Origin: Allolobophora icterica
Taxonomy: Eukaryota > Annelida > Clitellata > Crassiclitellata > Lumbricidae
Direction: 5' to 3'
NCBI GenBank assembly: GCA_963556255.1
Contig: OY744616.1
Coordinates: 34,068,621 to 34,132,620, forward strand
Length of the DNA stretch: 64,000 bases
The position numbers and the translations under genes are program-made. The notes beneath the pieces are model-generated. The model was not told where the DNA came from. It was given only the letters and a program-made list of their open reading frames with translations, and did not search any database. Below, in pieces: positions 56,223-64,000 of the stretch; within the stretch, counting starts at the first letter, position 1; each line of letters opens with the position of its first letter.

Positions 56223-58963
56223 TTAGAAACAGGAAGAGTCACCAGTGGCAGGCCAAAACACGTGTGATGCCCAACCAGTGGATTCCCATCCATATTTGAC
56301 AGTATCATCTTCAGTCTCTGGAACAAGTTGTCGATAACAATAGATTTATGACAGGTGGTAGTGTCCTAGGCATACAATAACGCCATGACCATTGCAGTCC
56401 CTCATTGGTCGAAAATGACACACATCTGGCCAGGTCCACATGGAACAGGTATTCATCACCTGTAGGTTGGTAGATTGAAGTGTCGCCAGTGATTTGGGTA
56501 CGGGTCAAGGTTAGACCAAAGATCCGCGTCTCTCCGCCGAGACGAAAATTAACCGGCTGCAGATGGCATATGCATGTCACATATGACAGCCACACTTCAT
56601 GAAGCCCATCCCTCCTCATGCAGTCACATAGGCAAATTTGTTATGTAAAGCAAATGCTGTCAAAGCAAAGGCCCTAAAAACCTGCAGCAGAAACAATGAA
56701 TAAGCCTAATGTGAAAACAACAACAGTAAACTCCAACATGTTAGAGAGCAAATTCGGATTTACACAGAAATTATCTGCCAAGCGACAGAAGATGAATAAC
56801 GACCCACACAGCCGGTGACATGCGCAGAATGTGTAATGTATGTACGTATGTGTGTGTATGATGTACATGTGTAAAATGTATATATGAAGACATTTAATGT
56901 AACGTGTTTTAAGGACGTCACAAAAGCACTGCATGCACAACTATCACTGTGATCTCAGTTCTTTAGACCTACATGATCTGTGGCTCAACGCCGTGCCTAT
57001 GCATCTGTTGACCCGTCCCTCTGGAATGATCTTCCTTCCATGACTCGTTCTCATATCCCAACTGGGGTCATTGATGCTACTTCTCGCTGTCAATTGCTTT
57101 TCTCTGTTCCACTTTTGCTTTTAAACTGCCTTGTTTGACTGGGGTTCGACTGGCAGCGCTTCTCAGATAACCTTGAAGGGGCGCTATATAAAACCTCTGT
57201 AACAATAATAATTAAGACTTCTCATGGCAGCGCCTCTCATTACCTTGTACTGCATGAGGCACTTTATAAATTCATCAATACAGTACAGTATCTACCTGAA
57301 ATTAACAGAGCATATTAAGACAGTTTGAAAATACATGTATTTGCTAAACAGAGTCATGTGTAACAGTACAGCAATAGACTGTTACTAAAGGAAGATACAA
57401 GACACGAGAAGGCACAGTGGGCTCCGGCTGATGTGTGGAAGCTCAGCACCCACATATCTCCACAGGCAGATAACAGATTGAAACTGCATGTATAAGCTCT
57501 CCTTTTTGCTACATTGCAACACCACTGGTCTTGCTCATGACTGCTCCCAAATAAAAAAAATAATAATGATGACAATTTTTATGGTGCTGTAACAGTCTTG
57601 CCATTACATGTGTGCCTACACAAAACTATAACATCAAGCAGAGTAATAAGCCTTGGTGAACAGTTAAGTCTTCAGGACTCAACCGATTCTGCAGATAGCA
57701 GAAGGGAGACTGTTCCAGCACCTGGGACCGGCAGCTGAAAAAGCATGGTGACCAAATCCAGTATTTCACCAACATTTCAGAATATTGTTCAACGTTTTTA
57801 AGGGATAAATTAAATAAGTAAGTTTAGGAAGTAGGAGTAAAACTGAATATGCAGTGTGGATGAAGATTTATTTTTGACTGAGCATCATTATGTACAGCAA
57901 CTTCCTGTGTAGATAATCTACGTAAAGTGCACGACAAAGTTGCGTAGAACTTGAAGAAAAGTACTTAATTAACGTAATATACATGCTAAACTACACACAC
58001 TAGTCATGTTCTTCAGTTTACTACACACACAACATCGTTCGCATACCCATTTGCATAAACAACACAACAGTTATGCCATAGTTGAGTTTATACAATACAA
58101 AGACTGTTGTTTGAGACTAGGGTTACAGTTACCAGCTCCTCAGAGCACTGCTTGATGTTCAAGATTACTGACTATCCCGTTAAGTATTATGGGGTAAGGA
58201 AAGGTTGTCATTTTTGCTCATTCAGCTCAAAGATCGCCCAACTTGAGGACCATTGAATCCGATAAAATTTAGTCAAGTAATACAAAAATGCTTGTGTTAG
58301 ACTACAAGCAGGCAGCGATGACCAACTAGAAGACGCGTTTATCAAGCCACAAGTTTTTACACATCCAGGAAAATAACACTGAATTAGTTTAGTCAGATAC
58401 ACAGTTTAATCAATTGTACAGCAATTCTATACCCTCAGTACTTAGCCAAAAAAGAAAAGAGAAAACATGCATTTGCAACATCTTCATAATTCCTAGACCA
58501 AACTGGTGAGCCTTCTCAACCCCTAAGGATAGTGTTACTCTGTCCAAAAGGTACAAAGCAATGGCAACAAATTAGATCTGCCCTACGTGTGCATCTGGCC
58601 ACTTGCACACTGCCATCAACAACCTATCTTGCTAGTACTGCAATCCTGTTTAATCAACACAGAATATTATCACTGTGCCCACTTCTATCAAATAAAATAC
58701 AATTTTGACAATACAAAGCATGTAAGGTCACATTTACAAACGCGAGCAATTGGTTTTACGCCAAATAAAACCTGAGAAATATGAATACTGCAACTTGTTG
58801 AAACTAGCTTTTGAGTGCAAAAGATTTCAAACACAAGCACATCTTGTGAGCAACTAAATATAATAAGACAGTTTAAAAAGCAGAAAAGGTGCAGTTACCT
58901 GATTGTTGAGGTAAATCTACCTTGCAATACTTTAAAAGCACTCAGATGGTCATACTTTGGCAT
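56223..58963 (-). CDS. Unassigned candidate minus-strand exons
   Basis: Four stretches look like exons by splice sites and open frame, but I do not recognise the protein and could not join all of them. 58899-58963 encodes MPKYDHLSAFKVLQGRFTST and ends at a donor (gtaact). 56682-56774 has a strong acceptor (tcttctgtcgcttggcag) and encodes a hydrophobic stretch (LEFTVVVFTLGLFIV). 56460-56556 encodes VNFRLGGETRIFGLTLTRT and joins in frame to 56223-56317 (KYGWESTGWASHVFWPATG), which ends at a natural stop. The phases of 56682-56774 and 56460-56556 do not fit directly, so they may be separate isoforms or chance. Confidence 0.25.
56985..57215 (+). mobile_element. LINE 3' fragment with (TAA)n tail
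   Basis: Degenerate RT C-terminus (ccctctggaatgatcttcct, ttgactggggttcgactgg), then ggggcgctatataaaacctc and aataataat. Same family as 41885. Confidence 0.8.
57545..57765 (-). mobile_element. LINE 3' fragment
   Basis: Minus-strand translation reads AAGPRCWNSLPSAICRIG, a degenerate RT C-terminus. The low-coordinate end is an aataat tail. Confidence 0.65.
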
Positions 58964-59443
58964 GGTGCCTTCCAAATGCACAATGTCACCATGTTGCCTA
59001 AGCACCACTGTTCACTCTCAAACTTCGTGTGTCAGGTATTATGGTATTTTAATATCTTGGAGAACACCAATAGAAGATAGTCTCTAAGGCTGACTGAGTA
59101 GCACATTTCTGTTTCATGGAGGTTGGTGACATCAGGGTAAAAGCCATGCCAAAACACAAGAATAATGCTTAACCTAAAAGAGGATTCCCATTTACACTGC
59201 TTAAAAGACAGGTTATCGCAATGAAAATACTAGGAGTGCTATGGCAAGGTTTAGGTATATTAAGATTTCTTTAGTAGCCATATTATATACATCTGTAACC
59301 TACTTTGTAACCACAAGGCCATAAAGAATATTTTCCAAGTATACATATGTGTGTAAATGTATACAGCTTTACACAAGTGCATGAATGGTAATATACACAT
59401 AAATATATCATACACGATCATATATACAAATATGTATTATACA

Positions 59444-60089
59444 CAGGGTCAGATTTACCAATAGGCGCAGGCCTAGGGCGGCAATATCTTGGGGGCAGCA
59501 CATACGCCACCCTTCAAATTTTCTAAATAAGAAATATTAAACTTATACATCTATTTAGGTATACAAATGTCGATTTTCATTAATACCCACAATAAAATCT
59601 GTCTAAATATGTTTTCACTTAAAATAAATTTCCTTTTTTTGTTAATTTCATTTACATGTTGAGTTTGGGCAAGGGGGCGGCATTCAGTGTGGGCAGCAGG
59701 GCTGTAGTGGAGCGTATACGCGGGTATACAGCGTATACTTACCTCTAGAGAAATTTGAGAGCGTATACTCACGAGGGTATACGCGGGTATACAGCGTATA
59801 CTTACCTCTGGGAACGAAAATTTTTAAAAAATGAGAGGTTTTTAGGGCGAATGACTAAAAAAAAAAAAAAAAAAAAAAAAAAAGGTCATCAAGTTTTTCA
59901 GAGACAAAATCGTAAAAAGTCTGAAAATTTTCTGAGAATTGGTGAAAAGTCAGAAATTTTTCCTAAAAAAAGTCTTCAAATTTTTTTTACGCCGCTGGTC
60001 ACCGCTAGCGTATACTCACCTCAAATTTTACCACTACAGCCCTGGTGGGCAGCCTATATATAGGTGGAAGACTACTAAATCCGGCCCTG
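59444..60089. mobile_element. hAT-like element (CAGGGYCRGATTTA ends), host of a nested insertion
   Basis: Ends CAGGGTCAGATTTACC and TAAATCCGGCCCTG with 7/8 duplications attataca (59436-59443) and atgataca (60090-60097). It is interrupted by the element at 59697-60044. About 300 bp without the insertion. Confidence 0.88.
59697..60044. mobile_element. hAT-like element nested in the previous one
   Basis: Ends CAGGGCTGTAGTGG and CCACTACAGCCCTG with perfect duplications gtgggcag (59689-59696, 60045-60052). It carries repeated gcgtatact/agcgtatac motifs and an internal poly(A) run near 59858. Confidence 0.95.
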
Positions 60090-60699
60090 ATGATACAACG
60101 TGAGTGGAAAAAGCAACCCCCTACAACTGTTATTTATATAACTATGAAATATTCATAAATGTATGGATTCAAATCAATTTTAATCTTCACTGCAATGGCT
60201 AACAATTTTTTTAAACCTTGGATGGTCCCCCATTAAATACAACGTCATTTATGAACAAATAACTGTATGACAAATGGTGGTCAGCGAAGTCGACAAACCA
60301 GTTTTAAAACTTTTATGCCAAAATATGAATTTTGGGGTTAAATGTTTCTTACAAGTTTCCAGAAAAGATGGAAACTCAGTGGACTGAAGGTCCTTCTTGA
60401 AAAGATTGATAGAACTGGATTGTCAGGCAGGTAGTGGCAGACTATGAGAAGTAATGAAAACATTGAAATGGTTCAAGATCTTGTTTTAGAGTCAAGAGGA
60501 CAAACCCGCAAACTTATCTCACACAGTGAGATTAGAATAAATGAAATTGTTAAGAAAGACCTTGGATTAGTCTAAACTCATGGAGACCAACAAGCCTAAA
60601 ATCATTTGCTTCATTCTTGCTCAACTTTCAGTTAATTGGTAATGGTTTCAGTTGGTGTGTCTGCACTTGGCAGAATACGGATACACTTCATGGAACCTG

Positions 60700-61080
60700 G
60701 CATTAAACTGAATGGTGCACACTGCCAGAATATTCCGTTAACAGAGAAGCTCTAACAAGATATACAAGAAATGTCAGAGCATCACGCATGTCAGCAGGAA
60801 GGTGGTTCCACACACAGAGCTTGGAACCATCAAACCGGTGATGAACGAAACTCCTGATTTCATACCTCCTACACTTTGACCTCCAAAAATTCAAAATGTT
60901 TATGAGATACGTCACGAATTTGGCAAGCGCGAGATGAACTGGATCAATGCATAATTGACACTGCAATAAGTCATGGCGGGCGTGCCTTACTGCCTGCTTC
61001 AAAGCTGAAGGACATTCTGGGCACAAATTACATGTATACCTTAATGTGTCAATGATCTTAAATTCGTGCTTTTCCAAATT
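60700..61080 (-). mobile_element. Degenerate LINE RT C-terminus
   Basis: Minus-strand frame with RSFVHHRFDGSKLCVWNHLP and ADMRDALTF resembles the RSF..W..LP..(L/M)R block at the end of non-LTR RT ORFs. Confidence 0.5.
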
Positions 61081-61727
61081 TGATTAAGATTTCCTAGTTA
61101 TTAATTTTGAATGCAAGTTACAATGAAGTTTATGCTTTTTTCCACTCACAGTATAATGTGTAATATGCATGCGTGACACTACAATAGTGCCTTTAAAGAA
61201 CTCAAACGCACATAACTATACAATTGCCTCAGACCAGTTTATATTTTTACGTGTGATAAGACAGCATGTGATGCATAAAACTGTGCATGCTTTAAGTAGT
61301 ACCAACAGTTGGTAAACAGCATCTGACATTTATGCAGAAAACAGACAGACATTCAGTAGAATTCAAACTGGATTCCACAAACGAATACTGTAAGAAAAGC
61401 CATATGACAATTACAAAAATTAATTGCTTTCAGTGTGAGCATCTCACACAGAAAATAGCCAAACAAGACGTGAAATAACTTCCAGAAACCACATTACACA
61501 CTCATTTAGAGTATGCTCAATTCCTATATCAATGACAGAGATGTTGCAGTTTTCACTTAGCGAAGACAGCAACATCTCCACAGGCTGCATTCTTTACTTT
61601 AGCAGACACATTGACCTTTGAACTGCAGGTTTTGGTGCACTATCGATGATGCTTATGAAGCAATATTATTCTGGTGCCACAATCTGCGTTCTACACAGCT
61701 TCAGACAACGACAACCTAAGATCACAA

Positions 61728-61990
61728 TAAGTAAGTATATTCTTTATTTTAACCAGCTGACAAAACACACTCTGGTGTACACTGCATGCAAAGTAGCAGT
61801 TTGTAATTCACAATTGACTGTTTACTAATTGCAATTTACAATATATGCTTTGCTGAATAATTTAAGACGTATTTTAGGCTTTTAATCTTCAAATCACAAT
61901 GATCTGTTTCTAACAATGCTAATCTCCTCCTCTGGTAACTGCCGAACTAATTATTAACCCTACAATTTTAGTAATTCATATTCACCAACA
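61728..61990 (-). mobile_element. LINE 3' tail
   Basis: agtaagtatattctttattt with tctggtgtacactgcatgc, matching the 53938 copy. Confidence 0.6.
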
Positions 61991-63320
61991 CTATTGTAGC
62001 AACAGAACTTGGTTCAGAATGAGTTAAAAATACTGTCACTGAACAGGTCGATGCAAGATCCTTATGTAGGCATTCAATAGCTCTGTAGTAAAATTGCCTC
62101 ACATCAAAACCTGCATTGTTCCCTTTAAACTATTACACAGACTATAGAATAGCATTACAGTAATGCAAATTTGTCAAAGGAGGACATGACTTATGATACA
62201 ACAGGTAAACCAGGCCATTTGTAAAAAGGGATAATGCTGAAAGTCAATATTTAGCACTGTACTGCGGTTCTTGTATGGCTCATTAACCAATAACGGTAAC
62301 CAATTGCGTTATGGTAATAGGTTTGGGGACATGACACCACTTTGCATTATGCAGAATGGTGCGTAAAGTGGGAGTGCATAAACGAGTCCACACCGTACTT
62401 TATATAATACTGTGAAATACTGACTTCATGACTTAATTATCTGGTTTTTGCTTTCAAGGCAGAACATTGCTTCTTCAACAACATCGAATCTAATCTTCAC
62501 AGAGAACAGAATTTCTACGTAAGAACACTAGATATAAACACCATTCTGAAAAAATAATTGTTACGGCAATAGACACATTGAACTGTGATCTTAAACATCT
62601 GATTTCTTACATTACAACATATCTACAAGAAAAGCATGTCATGTCACGTGCTTCTGTACAGTAAATAATGGCCGCAGTATAATGAGATGCTTCCCAGAGT
62701 ACTTCTACCCGTTTGCAGCACCGAAAATCTCTAGAAATATACCACATCTCAATTTCCACAAGCCTACAATTAGCTTGCCATTGGGATAAAAAAATCAAAG
62801 TCTTTAATTACTGAAATACAGTGGAATCTTGCTAAAGAACATAATGTTACAGGCTGGATTTTCTGAATAAAGTGATCAGCAGGTGGCTCTTGAATTCACC
62901 AACAAAAAATGTGCATTAGTAGCAGCAGTTGAACACAAAGAAAACTTGAACTGCTTTTTTGCAACAGGTTCTTGGTATGTTTACATAGTCCGAGTGTAAA
63001 ATCGAGGCTTTAACAAAGAGCGCATAATAACTGGACCTTCACCTCATAAGTAACTCAAAATAAAATGCAAGATACAGTAATTTAAAAGTTATAAACATTA
63101 AAATGCATATAAGAATGCTATCAGATGCTTCAGGGTAAACTCATTTAACAAAAAGTCTCATTTAATAAGTTTAAAATTTATCAATCTGTAAACAACAATG
63201 ATGAAAACTGCCAATCAGTGACCACTTATGTTTAACATCTAGTCTCTGAATGGTTTAAATATGCCAACCATTTATCCATGAGAAATAAACTTCCATATGT
63301 CATGGAGAGAATATTTTTAC

Positions 63321-63374
63321 CCAGATTTTCTTTACGAATGCTGTAATAGGTCCACAACCAACCAAGGTCACAAC
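63321..63374 (-). other. Isolated candidate exon
   Basis: A 54-nt open stretch (VVTLVGCGPITAFVKKIW) bounded by an acceptor gacttttcag and a donor gtaaaa on the minus strand. No partner exon was found and the family is not recognised. Confidence 0.18.
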
Positions 63375-64000
63375 CTGAAAAGTCATCTGAAGTACCAGAA
63401 ATTACCCTACATTTTGAATAGCAATGCTGCGACCATCACCACTTCCACCCAATATGATTGAGGAGAACACAACACAATATTGCACCTCTGAACCTTTGAA
63501 TGGGTAAAAAAATCTATTCTCCTCCTATTCTATCTTTATTACAAATACATGTATTGAGCCATCATATCAAATCTAGTAACATCTTATCCAAATTTGTGCT
63601 CAGCATAACCACCAAAAATGTTTAATATTTGCCCTTTATTCCTACACAAGGTTTGGTAATCCCAATACTAGATGTTTAAGCATATGCTAAAACATTGTTA
63701 AAACATTGTTGAAATAAAAGAAGTACATTATGAAAACCAATACTGACAACCTTGCTGCCACTACTCCACAAATGTACTTCTTTAATGAACATTCTGTACT
63801 AAATTGCACACATTTTCCTTGAACTTGGCAGTGCAAGACATCACTAATCAAGACATCAACAATAAAGTTTGGCTTTTCAATAACTGTATTCACGCAAGAG
63901 GCACAGTAACCCAGCAGTTTGCTTTTCATCTCATTGACCTAACCTGAAATCCCCTATCACATCAAACTGACACTGATTGCATTGTTGAACTGTGAAACCT

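Larger units (their letters stand above)
55531..64000. other. Right-hand region, mostly repeats and unassigned sequence
   Basis: After the EIF1AD 3' UTR (possible aataaa near 55853) no gene could be identified with confidence. LINE 3' fragments, two nested hAT-like elements and a few weak minus-strand exon candidates are listed separately. 62000-63300 and 63400-64000 show nothing definite. Confidence 0.5.

Overview
This is animal nuclear DNA. It holds spliced protein genes with GT-AG introns, many different transposable elements, tRNA-derived SINEs and long microsatellites, and no bacterial or viral gene organisation. A radial spoke protein gene shows an animal with motile cilia or flagella. 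Intron sizes of roughly 0.3-3.8 kb, one gene standing where vertebrates have PDE5 and PDE6, and the repeat mix suggest an invertebrate. I cannot name the phylum from sequence alone.

Layout: (1) 1-15967, minus strand: 5' part of a DENND1 (connecdenn) gene, seven coding exons giving 187 residues, running off the left edge. (2) 17490-37348, plus strand: a complete 20-exon cyclic nucleotide phosphodiesterase of the PDE5/6 type, 902 aa, with two GAF domains, a full catalytic site and a C-terminal CaaX box (CTIS). It is divergent from DENND1 across about 1.5 kb. (3) 41152-44114, plus strand: an unrecognised Arg/Ser-rich nuclear-type protein of about 255 aa whose C-terminus carries GILK and RVRF, the two classical protein phosphatase 1 docking motifs. 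Its last intron appears to be GC-AG. (4) 45545-49067, minus strand: complete five-exon RSPH9, 275 aa. (5) 52312-55530, plus strand: complete four-exon EIF1AD, 170 aa. (6) 55531-64000: mostly repeats, with a few weak candidate minus-strand exons that I could not assign.

The genes do not form one pathway. DENND1 acts in clathrin/Rab35 trafficking, the PDE in cGMP signalling, RSPH9 in the axoneme and EIF1AD as an eIF1A-like RNA-binding protein.

The strongest overall signal between exons is a dense crop of short non-autonomous DNA transposons. I found twelve with terminal inverted repeats and/or 8-bp target duplications (hAT-like), from at least nine families. One is nested inside another and one is built around large GGTCTT minisatellite arrays. 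There is also a 1.4-kb TA-flanked element, many 3'-end fragments of CR1/L2-like LINEs sharing a gcgcctct/agaggcgc hairpin tail, tRNA-derived SINEs, several minisatellites, and a perfect 29-bp-stem hairpin in a PDE intron. No transposase gene is visible.
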